Counted from the stretch's first letter, positions 31,006 through 40,979 are shown. The stretch is 64,000 nucleotides of DNA from Candidatus Kutchimonas denitrificans (GCA_011774835.1 JAACAK010000049.1:79653-143652), one strand, 5' to 3'. Translations and numbers: made by a program. The notes: generated by a model from the letters alone, not told the origin.

Positions 31006-33606
31006 ATGATGACCAAGCCCATTAGACACGCCGCAGCCCTGACACTCGCCGCGGTCAGCCTTTCCGCCCCGCGCCCCGTCAGCGCCCAGGTTCCGAACTT
31101 CGCCGAAGTATCCGGGCACGAGTTCGGCGAGCGCATCACCGTGCACGCCGAGGCGATGCGCTACCTGGAGCGGTTGGCCGAGACCTCCGATCGGGTGACC
31201 GTCGCGGACCAGGGCGTCAGCTGGGAGGGGCGTCGCCTCCTGTACGCGATCGTCAGCGCGCCGGAGAACCATGCGCGACTCGACGCGATCCGCGAGGCGT
31301 CGAACCGTCTGGGCGATCCGCGGGTCACCACCCCGGACCAGGTGACCGAGATCATCGCCGAACAGCCGGTGGTCATGTGGTACGGCGGCTCGATCCACGG
31401 GTTCGAGCTGTCGGGCTCCGAGGGCGTGCTCAAGCTTCTGGAGCATCTGACCACGCGCAGCGACCCGGCGACGATGGAGGTTCTGAACAACGCGGTGATC
31501 ATCATCGACCCGATGCTCAACCCAGACGGCCGCGACGCTTTCGCTTACCTGAACCATCAGAACATCGGCGCGGAGCCGAACCCGAACCCCGACGACTGGG
31601 TAAACGATTTCAACTTCTGGCAGGCGCTCAAGTTCCGCACCGGTCACTATTACTTCGATACGAACCGCGACTGGTTCGCCCACACACAGCGCGAGACCCG
31701 GGCTCGCGTCCCCACGATCATCGCCTGGCGCCCACAGATCGTGATCGACATGCACGAGATGGGATCCGATGTCGAGTTCTGGTTCGATCCCGGCACCGAT
31801 CCGTACGCGCCCTACTTTCCCGAACACTCGAAACGCTGGTTCGACATCTTCAGCCGCGCCTACGCCGCCGCTTTCGATTCCGCCGGCTTCGAGTACATGA
31901 CCCGCGAGCGGTTCGACTACTTCTATCCCGGCTACACCACCTCGTTCGGCGACTACCAGGGCGCCGTCGGCATGCTCTACGAGCAGGGCTCCAGCCGCGG
32001 CCTCGCCCTGGAGCGGCCCGACGGCTCGGTTCGCACGCTGGCCGACGCCCTCGAGCAGCAGTACGTGGCCGCCTGGACCGCCGCGCGTACCGCCGTCGCC
32101 AATCGCGAGCGGTTGCTGCGGGAGCATAGCGACGCGCTGCGCGCCGACGTCGCCGCCGGCCGCGAGGGGTTTCGTCGGTATCTGATCGCACCCGAGGGTG
32201 ACCCGCTGCACGTCGTCGAGCTGGCCAACTTGCTGCTGCGGAACGGGATCGAGGTGAGCGTCCTGAGCCGTCCCCAGCGGCTGAGCGGGGTTCGGGATCG
32301 GGCCGGTTCGGATGTCGGCTCGCGGGAGTTCCCTGCCGGTACGTACGTCGTCGAGGCCGCACAGCCGCGTGCCCGGCTGGTGCGCACGCTACTCGAGCCC
32401 GACGTCCCTACGCCCGAGGATTTCCTGCGCGAGGCCCGGGCGCGGGTCGAGCGTGGCGAGAGCGCCCGCTTCTACGACATCACCGGCTGGTCATTGCCCC
32501 TCCTGTTCAACGCCGGCGGTTACAGCACGTCCGACGGCCGCGACCTGGCCGCCGAGCCACTGACCGGTCCGGTGATGGCGACCGCCCGCACTCCCGGCAC
32601 GCGGCCCGGCTACGCCTATCTGATCGACGGCAAGCAGGTGGCATCGGTCGCGGCGCTGTACCATCTGAAGGCGGACGGGTACCGCGCCTCCTTCCTGACC
32701 GAGCCGACGCGAATCGGCGGCCACGACTATTCCAGCGGAACGGTTATCGTCCGGCTGGGCCAGAACGACGAGAGCGTGCACGAGGCGATCGCCGCGATCG
32801 CTGAACGGTATGGCCTGGAGGTGAGAGGAACGGAGAGCGGCTACTCGGAGCCCGGCTTCCCGACCCTCGGGTCGGGTGACGCCACGTTCATGGTGGAGAG
32901 GCCAGAGATCGCCATCCTGGGCGAGAACCCGATATCGGGATACTCGTTCGGCTGGGCGTGGTACACCCTCGACCGACAGTACGGGATCCCGGTAACCGTC
33001 CTTCGGACGAGCTCGGTCGGCGACACGCCGCTCGACGAATACAACGTGATCATCGTTCCGTCGACGTTCGGCCCCCTGGCCAACGCGCTGGGAGACGATG
33101 GAGTCGAGCGGCTGAAGACTTGGGTGCGCGACGGCGGTACGCTGATCACCATCGGCTCGGCCACCGAGTTCGCACGGCGGGGGCTCGAGCTGATCTCGTT
33201 GCGGTCGTGGTACGAGCTGGAAGAGAACGAGGAGGCGCAGCGGTTTGGGGTTCCCGGCGCCATCGTCGAGACGGAACTGAACGACCACGTCTGGATGACC
33301 GCCGGCTACGCAGGGGACCGACTCCCCGTGCTGTTGAACTCCAGCACCATCTACCTCATGCCCGAGGGGCCGCCATCGTCACGGGTGCGTGCCGTGGCCA
33401 CCTATTCGACCCCGGACCCGCTGCTCTCCGGTCACGCCTGGAGCGAGACGCTGGAGCGCGTCCCCGGCGCCGTCTACGCCTACGAGGAGCGGGTCGGCTC
33501 CGGCCGGGTGATCGCCTTCGCCGAGGACCTGAACTTCCGGGCCTACTGCCGGGGGCTCAACCGGCTGTTCCTGAACGCCGCGGTCGTGGGCCCCAGCGCG
33601 CCATAG
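31006..33606 (+). CDS. Secreted M14-family zinc carboxypeptidase-like protein
   Basis: 866 residues from ATG 31006 with a signal peptide ending PVSAQ. The M14 zinc site is present: His131 and Glu134 (GGSIHGFELSG), His250 (VIDMHEMGS), and the candidate catalytic Glu326 (MLYEQGSSRG). The N-terminal half is the peptidase; the C-terminal half (about residues 560-830) has alternating alpha/beta segments such as ISGYSFGWAWYTLDRQYGIPVTVLRT and LKTWVRDGGTLITIGSATEF, resembling a class I glutamine-amidotransferase fold. Similar large secreted M14 proteins are frequent in Gemmatimonadota and related bacteria, in my experience. It probably degrades peptides outside the cytoplasm. Confidence 0.87.
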   Translation: MMTKPIRHAAALTLAAVSLSAPRPVSAQVPNFAEVSGHEFGERITVHAEAMRYLERLAETSDRVTVADQGVSWEGRRLLYAIVSAPENHARLDAIREASNRLGDPRVTTPDQVTEIIAEQPVVMWYGGSIHGFELSGSEGVLKLLEHLTTRSDPATMEVLNNAVIIIDPMLNPDGRDAFAYLNHQNIGAEPNPNPDDWVNDFNFWQALKFRTGHYYFDTNRDWFAHTQRETRARVPTIIAWRPQIVIDMHEMGSDVEFWFDPGTDPYAPYFPEHSKRWFDIFSRAYAAAFDSAGFEYMTRERFDYFYPGYTTSFGDYQGAVGMLYEQGSSRGLALERPDGSVRTLADALEQQYVAAWTAARTAVANRERLLREHSDALRADVAAGREGFRRYLIAPEGDPLHVVELANLLLRNGIEVSVLSRPQRLSGVRDRAGSDVGSREFPAGTYVVEAAQPRARLVRTLLEPDVPTPEDFLREARARVERGESARFYDITGWSLPLLFNAGGYSTSDGRDLAAEPLTGPVMATARTPGTRPGYAYLIDGKQVASVAALYHLKADGYRASFLTEPTRIGGHDYSSGTVIVRLGQNDESVHEAIAAIAERYGLEVRGTESGYSEPGFPTLGSGDATFMVERPEIAILGENPISGYSFGWAWYTLDRQYGIPVTVLRTSSVGDTPLDEYNVIIVPSTFGPLANALGDDGVERLKTWVRDGGTLITIGSATEFARRGLELISLRSWYELEENEEAQRFGVPGAIVETELNDHVWMTAGYAGDRLPVLLNSSTIYLMPEGPPSSRVRAVATYSTPDPLLSGHAWSETLERVPGAVYAYEERVGSGRVIAFAEDLNFRAYCRGLNRLFLNAAVVGPSAP

Positions 33607-33631
33607 GCCGAGCGGGCGGGACCGAGACCCG

Positions 33632-34564
33632 ATGAACCGAAGCATCGTCGCCGGGCACGGTGCGCTGGCCGTGGTGCAGGTGTTCTTCGGGCTCTTCCCC
33701 ATCTTCGGCACGCTGGCCTTTGCCCCTGGCGGATTTTCCCCACTGGGTGTGGGAAGCTGGCGGATCGTCGCCGGCAGCGTCGCCCTCGGCGGCCTGGCTT
33801 TCTTCGCCTACGGCCGGGCGGCGATCCCCGCAAAGGATGACTGGATCCGTTTCGCCATCTGCGGTCTGCTCGGCGTGGCGCTGAACCAGGGCCTCTTCCT
33901 CGAAGGCCTGGCCCGGTCGACGCCGATGAACGCCGGCCTGGTCATGACGCTGATCCCGGTCTTCACCTTCGCGGTCGCCGCCGCCGCGCGACAGGAGCGA
34001 CTCAGCCCGTTGCGGGCCGCGGGGGTGCTGATCGCCATGGCGGGAGCCGTGCTGCTGTTGATGGGCCGGGGCGGCGGCATGATGCGCGGCTACGGCTTCG
34101 GCAACCTGTTGATGGTGCTGAACGCCCTCTCCTACGCCTGCTTCCTCGTCCTCTCGAAGCGTCTCCTGGGCCGCTATGACTCGCTTGTCGTCATCGCCTG
34201 GGTCTACATCCTGTCGCTGCCGTACCTCCCTTACTTCGTGATCGGCGAGGACCTGCTCGCCGATCCAGGCAACCGCTCGGCCTGGCTGTCGCTCCTTTAC
34301 ATCGTTCTCTTCCCGACCGTCCTCGCCTACCTGCTCAACATGTTCGCACTCGAGCGCGTTCGCGCGACGACGACCGCGGTCTATATCTACGCGCAGCCGC
34401 TGGTGGCGGGATTGGCGGCCTGGATCGTATTCGACGAGCGGCCGTCGATCCGGATGGCCGTCGCGGCGGCTTGTCTGTTCGTCGGCATCTGGCTGGTGGC
34501 GCGCCGGCCCCCGATGGCCGACCCGAGACTTTCGGAGCAGGAGTTCGAACCGGCGGGAACCTGA
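33632..34564 (+). CDS. EamA (drug/metabolite transporter) family permease
   Basis: 310 residues with about ten transmembrane segments in two EamA repeats: the first around LAVVQVFFGLFPIFGTLAF to LLLMGRGGG, and the second from GYGFGNLLMVLNALSYACFLVLSKRLLGRYDSLVV to VFVGIWLVARRPP. The signature LNMFALERVRATTTAVYIYAQPLVAGLAAWIVFDE is typical of the second repeat. Such permeases export amino acids, nucleotides or drugs. It starts 25 bases after the M14 peptidase and may be co-transcribed with it. Confidence 0.88.
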   Translation: MNRSIVAGHGALAVVQVFFGLFPIFGTLAFAPGGFSPLGVGSWRIVAGSVALGGLAFFAYGRAAIPAKDDWIRFAICGLLGVALNQGLFLEGLARSTPMNAGLVMTLIPVFTFAVAAAARQERLSPLRAAGVLIAMAGAVLLLMGRGGGMMRGYGFGNLLMVLNALSYACFLVLSKRLLGRYDSLVVIAWVYILSLPYLPYFVIGEDLLADPGNRSAWLSLLYIVLFPTVLAYLLNMFALERVRATTTAVYIYAQPLVAGLAAWIVFDERPSIRMAVAAACLFVGIWLVARRPPMADPRLSEQEFEPAGT

Positions 34565-34669
34565 TCGTATCGAACCCTCGGCCCCCGGTCGTCCGCTCGC
34601 GGTTCGCGCTGGCAGGCAGGAACCTCGGGCGACTATATTGCTCTTCCAGCCGCACCACCGGGAGCACCG

Positions 34670-35251
34670 ATGTCGTACCGCACCGCCAGCACCGCGCTCT
34701 TCTTGCTGGGGCTCGCCGCGACTGGCCTGGCGCAGACGGACACCACGACCCCCGTACCGTCGCCGGGCGACCCGGCGTTCGAGGCGATCCGTGCGCGTAT
34801 CGACGGCGTGAAGCGAGTGCGGGCTACCACCGAATGGGGCCGGGTCGAGCTGTACGGGCCCGAGCTCACACCCGACGGACTACGATTCGGGCGCGCCCAT
34901 TTCGAGAAGCGGCCGCGCGGGGGCGTCCGTGACTTCCACAGCCCGTTGCCCCTCGATCGGGTCTCGCGCCTCGACGTTCGGGTCGGAACGCCGACCTACG
35001 GCGCGATAGTCGGCACCGGCGCTGGCGTGCTGCTCGCGACCGCTGCCTTCGGCCTCTGCGGCGACTCGTGCGACACCGGCACGGGCTCGAAGGTCGGGGT
35101 GTACCTGGGAGTCACGACGCTGACGACGCTGGTCGGCGCGATGATCGGTCGCGATGGTTGGGGCTGGAGACCGATCTACAGGAGAGAGCGGTCGAGTGCA
35201 GCGGCAGCGCGCTTCTCCCCGGGCGACGGCCGGGTTTCGCTCAGCCGTTGA
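34670..35251 (+). CDS. Uncharacterised exported protein with a C-terminal hydrophobic Gly-rich segment
   Basis: 193 residues with signal peptide ALFLLGLAATGLAQ. The middle part (VKRVRATTEWGRVELYGPELTPDGLRF and PLPLDRVSRLDVRVG) is a beta-rich soluble region. A later segment (YGAIVGTGAGVLLATAAFGLCG and VGVYLGVTTLTTLVGAMIG) is hydrophobic and glycine-rich, like a glycine-zipper anchor. This layout resembles many small bacterial envelope proteins that carry a regulatory-looking beta domain and a glycine zipper. Its 3-prime end overlaps the convergent exchanger gene by 11 bases. Family not recognised. Confidence 0.65.
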   Translation: MSYRTASTALFLLGLAATGLAQTDTTTPVPSPGDPAFEAIRARIDGVKRVRATTEWGRVELYGPELTPDGLRFGRAHFEKRPRGGVRDFHSPLPLDRVSRLDVRVGTPTYGAIVGTGAGVLLATAAFGLCGDSCDTGTGSKVGVYLGVTTLTTLVGAMIGRDGWGWRPIYRRERSSAAAARFSPGDGRVSLSR

Positions 35252-36293
35252 TGCCCAACAGGTAGAGCACCAGCGCGCTGAACAGACCCACGACAAACAG
35301 TCCCAGGCTGGCCCATCCCATCACACGGAACACTTTCGGCTGGGGTCGCGAGCAAAGACCGACGATCGCGATCCCGGTCATGGTAAGCGCGGCGACCGCC
35401 GTCAGCAGATGCTGCTCGCTGGTCGCTGCCAGCACGGAGCCCGGCAAGTACGCGACATCCTCCACCGCTATGATGAGGAGGTCGAACAGGTTGCTGCCGA
35501 AGATGCCGCCGATCGCCAGATCGACCGCGCCGATGCGGACCGCCTGGACCGAGATGACGATCTCCGGGACCGATGTCGCGAAGGCGAGGAAGATCGTGCC
35601 CACGAAGGTTTCGTGCCAGCCCATGATCCGGGCCAGCGCCTCGCCGATCACCGGCAACACGGTGGCGGCCGCGATCAGCCCCAACGCGTTCAGGCCGAAC
35701 CGCAGGTACACCTCGGTCAGCCCGCGGTGCGCCGCCCGCGCCTTCGCTTCTGCACTGGTCAGCTCCCCGACGCCGTCGAGTCGACGCTCGAAGAAGAAGA
35801 CGCTACGCATCGCCAGCACGTAGATCACCGGTGCGATCAACGTGTAAACGCCGATTGGCCCCAGCGGCAAAATCGCGAAGTTGTGCTCGACGAATATGAC
35901 ACCGGCCACCGTTCCCAGAAGGATCACCCCGAACCCGGCCGAGAGGCTGTGGCTGTGTCGAATCCCCGTGTAGATCGAGCCGGGCCGGTAGATGAAATCG
36001 AGGATGGCGATGATGATCAGGTTATAGATGCAGCTGCCGAGCGCCGAGCCCACGGCCAGGTCCGGCTCGCCCACCACCAGGATGGCGCTCAGCCCCGTGA
36101 TCAGCTCGGGCGCCGACGTGACCACCGCCAGCAGGACCAGCCCGACCCACACTCCACCCAGTCCCGTGCGCACCGCGATCAGGTCGGCATAGCGGGACAG
36201 GCGCGTGCCGGTGTAAAGAATGAGGACGAGACAGCCGGCGAACGCGGCCCACGCCGCCGCCGGGCTCATGGCGTAGAAGAATTCCCTGAACAT
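35241..36293 (-). CDS. CaCA-superfamily Na+/Ca2+ (cation) exchanger
   Basis: 350 residues with about ten transmembrane segments. Two alpha-repeats characteristic of the CaCA family are visible: VGLVLLAVVTSAPELITGLSA and GTIFLAFATSVPEIVISVQA, each carrying the ion-coordinating acidic residue in a (T/S)S-x-PE motif, followed by GSALGSCIYNLIII and GGIFGSNLFDLLIIA. It would extrude Ca2+ in exchange for Na+ or H+. The neighbour at 36369 is a calcium-type P-ATPase on the same strand, so the two probably cooperate in Ca2+ export. Confidence 0.9.
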   Translation of the reverse strand: MFREFFYAMSPAAAWAAFAGCLVLILYTGTRLSRYADLIAVRTGLGGVWVGLVLLAVVTSAPELITGLSAILVVGEPDLAVGSALGSCIYNLIIIAILDFIYRPGSIYTGIRHSHSLSAGFGVILLGTVAGVIFVEHNFAILPLGPIGVYTLIAPVIYVLAMRSVFFFERRLDGVGELTSAEAKARAAHRGLTEVYLRFGLNALGLIAAATVLPVIGEALARIMGWHETFVGTIFLAFATSVPEIVISVQAVRIGAVDLAIGGIFGSNLFDLLIIAVEDVAYLPGSVLAATSEQHLLTAVAALTMTGIAIVGLCSRPQPKVFRVMGWASLGLFVVGLFSALVLYLLGING

Positions 36294-36368
36294 GTCGGAC
36301 CGTTATCTCCCGGGAAAAACGACTGCCGCGCAAGATAGCCACGGCAGCGACGCCGCGTAAAGCGCCGG

Positions 36369-39083
36369 TCAGTGCCGGGAGATCGACAGTGGTTTGAGCA
36401 GCTGGCCAATCAAGAGGGGCGTGAGGGAAGCGCCGAGGACGAGAGCCCAATCACCCACGCCCAACGGGTAGGTCCCGAGCACATCGGACAGGCCCGGCAG
36501 GTAGACCGCGGCCACCTGCAACAGGATCGTGACGGCCAGGGCCGCGGCGGTCCACGGGTTGTCGAACATGCGGCGCGTGAAAAGGATCCTGTCCGGGCTG
36601 CGCGCGTTCACCACGTGGAACAGCTGAGCCAGCGCCAGCGTCATGAAGGCCAGCGTCACCGAGTGCTCGACTTCGACCTTCCAGCCGTAAAGACCCCAGA
36701 GGAAGACGCCGAGGGTGGAGGCGGTGATCAGCGCCGAGTAAGTGCCCACGGTGGCCACGAAGGCACGAGACAGGATCGCCGACTGCGGGTCGCGGGGTGG
36801 TCGATCCATCACGTCGGGCTCCGGCGGCTCGACCGCGAGCGCCAGGGCGGGAAAGACGTCGGTGATCAAGTTGAGCCAGAGGATCTGCAGAGGCAGGAGG
36901 GGGAGCGGGGTTCGCGCGAGGCCGGCGATCAGCAGTGTCAGCACCTCGGAAACGTTGCAGGAGAACAGGTAGAAGATGAACTTGCGAATGTTGTCGAATA
37001 TGACCCGACCGTCCTCCACCGCCTTGCCGATCGTTTGGAAGCGGTCGTCCTGCAGAACGAGATCGGCGGTCTCCTTCGCCACATCGGTTCCTCGCCTCCC
37101 CATCGCCACACCGATGTCGGCCCGCTTGAGCGCCGCGGCGTCGTTTACCCCGTCGCCCAACATGCCGACGATCGCGCCACCCGCTTGATAGGCGGTGACG
37201 ATCCGCAGCTTGTCCTCCGGGGTCACTCGACTGAAGGCGGCGATGCGGGGCACGCGCTCGACCAGCTCCCCGTCGGACAGGTCCGCCAGGTCACGACCGT
37301 GCAGCGTGCCGTCGCCCTCACGCATGAGACCGAGTTCTCGCGCCACCGCCTCGGCGGTGACCGCCTGGTCACCGGTGATCATCACCGTCCGCACGCCGGC
37401 GCGGTGGAAAGTCTGGATCGTCTCTTCGACGCCTTCGGCGGGCGGGTCCTGGATCCCGACGAGACCTACAAAGGTCAGATCGTGCAGCGCGGCCTCGTCC
37501 GGCTCCTCGTCCGATCCCAGCTCGCGACAGGCCAGAGCCAGAACGCGGAGTCCGTGGCCGGCGAGTTCGCGGTTGTGGGCCAGGATGGCCTCGCGCTCCC
37601 CGGCGGCGACGGGCGCCACTCCCTCGGCGGTCACCTGCTGGCCCGATAGCTCGACGATGCGCCGGGGACCGCCTTTGACGTAGGCGACCGTCTTCCCTTC
37701 CGGAGTCCGATGGAAAGTCGCCATGAACTGCCTTTCGCTGGCGAACGGGACCTCCGCGAGCTCGGGATACGCCTCCCGGGTTCGCCCGGGCTGCACGCCG
37801 CCCTTCTCGGCCAGAACGAGGAGCGCGGCCTCGGTGGGATCGCCCTCGGCACGCCAACCCTCCTCCACCCGGCGCAGCGCCGCCCGATTCGCCAGCGCGC
37901 CGATCCGCAGAGCCAGCTCCAGGCCCGGCGTGTCGCCTCCGTCGATGGGACCCCCGTCTCGCAGCAGATCGCCTCGGGGCTCGTACCCGACGCCGGTCAC
38001 CCCGATCTCCTGGCCCGCCACGACCATCGCGGTCACGGTCATCGCGCCCGCGGTCAGCGTTCCGGTCTTGTCGGTGCAGATCAGCGTAGCCGAGCCCAGG
38101 GTCTCCACCGCCGGCAGCCGACGCACCAGGGCCTGCCGCCTGGCCATTCGGCGAACGCCCACGGCGAGGGCGATGGTCGCGACCACCGGGAGCCCTTCGG
38201 GGACCGCCGCGATGGCCAGCGCGATCCCCGTCTCCAGCATCAGCCAGATGTCTTCGCCTCGCGCCACGCCCAGCCCGGTCACGACGGCCGCCACGGCCAG
38301 CGTGAGCCAGACCAGCCGACGCCCCAGAGCCTCGAGTCGACGCTCCAGCGGCGTCTCCACCGCCTCGGTCTCCTCGACCAGCTTGCTCAGGTGACCGATC
38401 TCGGTGCCGGCACCGGTAGCCGCCACCACCGCGCGGCCAGAGCCGGCGGCAACCAGTGTGCCCTTGTAGACCATCGAGCGCCGCTCGGCGAGGGGCGTCG
38501 GTCGACCGTCCTCGTCGGCGACCGCTTCGATCGATTTGGCGACGGGCATCGATTCGCCGGTCAGCGGCGCTTCGTTGACCCGGAGTTCGGTGGCGGCGAT
38601 CAGTCGGGCGTCGGCCGGCACCGACATCCCCGCCTCCAGCACCACGATGTCTCCCGGTACCAGCTCCCAGGCATCGATCGTCCGGACCGCGCCGTCACGC
38701 ACCACGACGGCCTCCTGGACCTGAAGGCGCCGCAACGCGTCCATCGCCATCCGGGCTCGCCATTCGGTCCAGAACCCGAGCGAAGTGTTGATGACCAGCA
38801 CGGCGCCGATGGCCGTGGCTTCCGCCACATCGCCGATGGCGAGGGCGATCCCCGCCGCCGCGAAAAGCAGCAGAACCACCAGGCTCTTCAGCTGATCGGC
38901 CAGAATGCGCCAGGCGGAGATCGGGCTGGCGAGCTCGAGGACGTTGGGACCGTGGCGCTCGAAGCGGCGGCCGGCTTCCCCTTCGCTCAGACCGGCGCTG
39001 CTCGTATCGAGGAGATCGAGCACACGCTCGAGCGTCAGGCTATGCCAGGGGTTCGATGCGGCTCTTTCTCCAGACGCTAGCAC
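36369..39083 (-). CDS. P-type calcium-transporting ATPase (type IIA/PMR1-like)
   Basis: 904 residues from GTG 39083. An N-terminal cation-ATPase domain (NPWHSLTLERVLDLLDTSS) is followed by LTGESMPVAKS (A domain), AIAAVPEGLPVVATIALAVGVRRMA (ion-binding M4, PEGLP), the phosphorylation site ICTDKTGTLTAGAM, FASERQFMATFHR in the N domain, and MLGDGVNDAAALKRADIGVAMG. The C-terminal six-helix region with LWLNLITDVFPALALAVEPPE matches Ca2+/Mn2+ pumps. Longer in-frame starts would overlap the opposite-strand gene at 39196. It exports cations from the cytoplasm. Confidence 0.92.
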   Translation of the reverse strand: MLASGERAASNPWHSLTLERVLDLLDTSSAGLSEGEAGRRFERHGPNVLELASPISAWRILADQLKSLVVLLLFAAAGIALAIGDVAEATAIGAVLVINTSLGFWTEWRARMAMDALRRLQVQEAVVVRDGAVRTIDAWELVPGDIVVLEAGMSVPADARLIAATELRVNEAPLTGESMPVAKSIEAVADEDGRPTPLAERRSMVYKGTLVAAGSGRAVVAATGAGTEIGHLSKLVEETEAVETPLERRLEALGRRLVWLTLAVAAVVTGLGVARGEDIWLMLETGIALAIAAVPEGLPVVATIALAVGVRRMARRQALVRRLPAVETLGSATLICTDKTGTLTAGAMTVTAMVVAGQEIGVTGVGYEPRGDLLRDGGPIDGGDTPGLELALRIGALANRAALRRVEEGWRAEGDPTEAALLVLAEKGGVQPGRTREAYPELAEVPFASERQFMATFHRTPEGKTVAYVKGGPRRIVELSGQQVTAEGVAPVAAGEREAILAHNRELAGHGLRVLALACRELGSDEEPDEAALHDLTFVGLVGIQDPPAEGVEETIQTFHRAGVRTVMITGDQAVTAEAVARELGLMREGDGTLHGRDLADLSDGELVERVPRIAAFSRVTPEDKLRIVTAYQAGGAIVGMLGDGVNDAAALKRADIGVAMGRRGTDVAKETADLVLQDDRFQTIGKAVEDGRVIFDNIRKFIFYLFSCNVSEVLTLLIAGLARTPLPLLPLQILWLNLITDVFPALALAVEPPEPDVMDRPPRDPQSAILSRAFVATVGTYSALITASTLGVFLWGLYGWKVEVEHSVTLAFMTLALAQLFHVVNARSPDRILFTRRMFDNPWTAAALAVTILLQVAAVYLPGLSDVLGTYPLGVGDWALVLGASLTPLLIGQLLKPLSISRH

Positions 39084-39195
39084 ATCCCGGTCCCCGTCCT
39101 CTATTTTCGCTCCGGGAAGCGCGTCCCATGGGCGCGCGTCCCCTGTGGCCGCCGAAAAGAACTCAGCGCCCGTTAATGGGGCAAGGTGCGTCTCC

Positions 39196-39681
39196 ATGCA
39201 AGAGAACGAATTCGAGCTGTCGGAAAAGAAAGGCGCCGGCCGCGGCATGATCGTGGCCTTCGTCATCGGACTGGTCATAGGCGTCGTCGGTACGCTGGTG
39301 GCACAGCCGTTCCTCGGCCGGCGCCTGCCGGAGGCCGTGCGCGGCAAGTACGAGGTGCTCCAGGGGCCCGTTTCCGCCAAGCAACTCCAGGACGAACGAC
39401 TCCTCCTCACCGTCTCGACCTCGGCCGGCGCCATCCTCGCCACGTTCAAGAAGCAGGTGGAGGAGATCAATCTCCTGGTGGAGAAAGGGGACACCGTCGC
39501 CCTCGACGTGCCGGGCTATCAGCCTTTCATGGAAAACCCCGATATCATTCGGGTCGCCAAGCCGGACATGCCGCCGGCGACCCGTGGGCCGGCCGGGTCG
39601 GAGACCGAGCCGACATCCCGGTCCCAACCCGCAGCGACGGAGGACAGCGTCCCTCCCGACACGGTCCGTACTCCCGAGTAG
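39196..39681 (+). CDS. Uncharacterised single-pass membrane protein
   Basis: 161 residues from ATG 39196. A short acidic N-terminus is followed by one transmembrane helix (MIVAFVIGLVIGVVGTLVA). The soluble part (VLQGPVSAKQLQDERLLLTVSTSAGAILATFKKQVEEINLLVEKGDTVALDVPGY) is helical then beta-like, and ends with a Pro/Thr/Ser-rich disordered tail. It diverges from the calcium ATPase gene with 112 bases between the starts and precedes CorA by 90 bases. I recognise no family; a link to cation transport is only positional. Confidence 0.7.
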   Translation: MQENEFELSEKKGAGRGMIVAFVIGLVIGVVGTLVAQPFLGRRLPEAVRGKYEVLQGPVSAKQLQDERLLLTVSTSAGAILATFKKQVEEINLLVEKGDTVALDVPGYQPFMENPDIIRVAKPDMPPATRGPAGSETEPTSRSQPAATEDSVPPDTVRTPE

Positions 39682-39771
39682 TCAACCCTGAGCCAACGCC
39701 AACCAGCGAGCGGACCCGGCGGCCGCCGGAGCGCTGCCGTTTGCCCCCGAAGCCTAACAGAGGAGGTCACG

Positions 39772-40866
39772 ATGGAGATCAACCAGAGGTGGCTCCGGCG
39801 CCTGCGGACCCGGATCGCGCCCCGGACGGCACCCGGCACCTCGCCCGGCACGCTGATCGCCGATCCCACCGCACCGCCCCCCGAGATCACCGTCATCGCC
39901 TACGGCCCGGAGGAGGTGGAAGAAGCACAAATCGATGACCCGTCGCAGCTTCGTGAGTTCAAAGACAGGTGGCCCGTTCTCTGGGTGAACGTGAACGGCC
40001 TGGGCGGCATCGAGGCCATCGAGGGCATCGGTCGAATCTTCGACCTCCATCCACTGGCACTGGAGGACGTCGTCAACACGAACCAGCGGCCAAAAGTCGA
40101 GGAGTACGACGAGCATCTCTTCGTGGTCCTTCGCATGCCCCACCTGGAAGACGTGTTCAGCACCGAGCAGGTCGGCGTTTTCCTTGGACCGGGCTACGTC
40201 GTCACCTTTCAGGAGCGGCGCGGCGATCCTTTCGAGCCCGTACGTCGACGCATACGGGAACGACGAACCCGGTTGCTCAACGCCGACTATCTGGCCTACG
40301 CGCTGATCGACGCCATCATCGACAGTTACTTCCCGCTCCTCGAACGGTTCGCCGAGCAGCTCGATCGCCTCGAGGACAGCATCGCCGAGCGGCCCGCGGT
40401 CCATCTATTGAGCGAGATTCGGGAAGTTCGCCACGACCTGCTGGCGCTGCGTCGCGCCATCTGGCCGGCCCGCGACATGCTCAATGCGCTGATCCGCGAT
40501 CCGATGCCGCAGATCAGCGCCGAAACCCGCACCTACCTTCGCGACTGTCACGACCACGCCGTGCGGATCATCGATGTCGTCGAGACCTACCGAGAAACGG
40601 GGTCGAGCTTGACCGAGCTCTACCAATCGACCGTCGGACACCGCCTGAACGAGAACATGCGCGTGCTCACGGTCATCGCCACCATCTTCATACCGCTCAC
40701 GTTCATCGCCGGCATTTACGGGATGAACTTCAACACCGAGGTCTCGCCGTGGAATATGCCGGAGCTCAATTGGTACTGGGGATATCCGGCGGCGATAGCC
40801 TTGATGGCGGTCGCCGCCGGGGCCATGGCGCTCAACTTCTGGCGCCGGGGCTGGATCGGGAGGTGA
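39772..40866 (+). CDS. corA: CorA-family Mg2+/Co2+ channel
   Basis: 364 residues. A large cytoplasmic N-terminal domain (ITVIAYGPEEVEEAQIDD, VLWVNVNGLGGIEAIEGIGRIFDLHPLALEDVVN, YDEHLFVVLRMPH) and a long helix (LRRAIWPARDMLNALIRD) precede two C-terminal transmembrane helices. The CorA signature GMN occurs in FIAGIYGMNFNTE. ATG 39772 is preceded by GAGG. It provides the main route for Mg2+ entry and belongs to a region with Ca2+ export genes. A terminator for the convergent Hsp20 gene lies just downstream. Confidence 0.93.
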   Translation: MEINQRWLRRLRTRIAPRTAPGTSPGTLIADPTAPPPEITVIAYGPEEVEEAQIDDPSQLREFKDRWPVLWVNVNGLGGIEAIEGIGRIFDLHPLALEDVVNTNQRPKVEEYDEHLFVVLRMPHLEDVFSTEQVGVFLGPGYVVTFQERRGDPFEPVRRRIRERRTRLLNADYLAYALIDAIIDSYFPLLERFAEQLDRLEDSIAERPAVHLLSEIREVRHDLLALRRAIWPARDMLNALIRDPMPQISAETRTYLRDCHDHAVRIIDVVETYRETGSSLTELYQSTVGHRLNENMRVLTVIATIFIPLTFIAGIYGMNFNTEVSPWNMPELNWYWGYPAAIALMAVAAGAMALNFWRRGWIGR

Positions 40867-40941
40867 GACAAACTATACGCGGCTGGGCCAGACGCTCCAC
40901 GGCTCGAGCGACGGACGACGCGGACCGGCCTGCGGCCTGTC

Positions 40942-40979
40942 AAAAGAGAAAAGCGCAGGCCGGCAAAGCCGACCTGCGC
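40942..40979 (-). terminator. Intrinsic terminator after the first Hsp20 gene
   Basis: On the minus strand a 12-base-pair stem (arms at 40968-40979 and 40953-40964, with one G-T style mismatch) and a 3-base loop is followed by TTTTCTCTTTT (40942-40952). It lies 32 bases after the Hsp20 stop codon at 41012 and ends that transcription unit. Confidence 0.8.
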
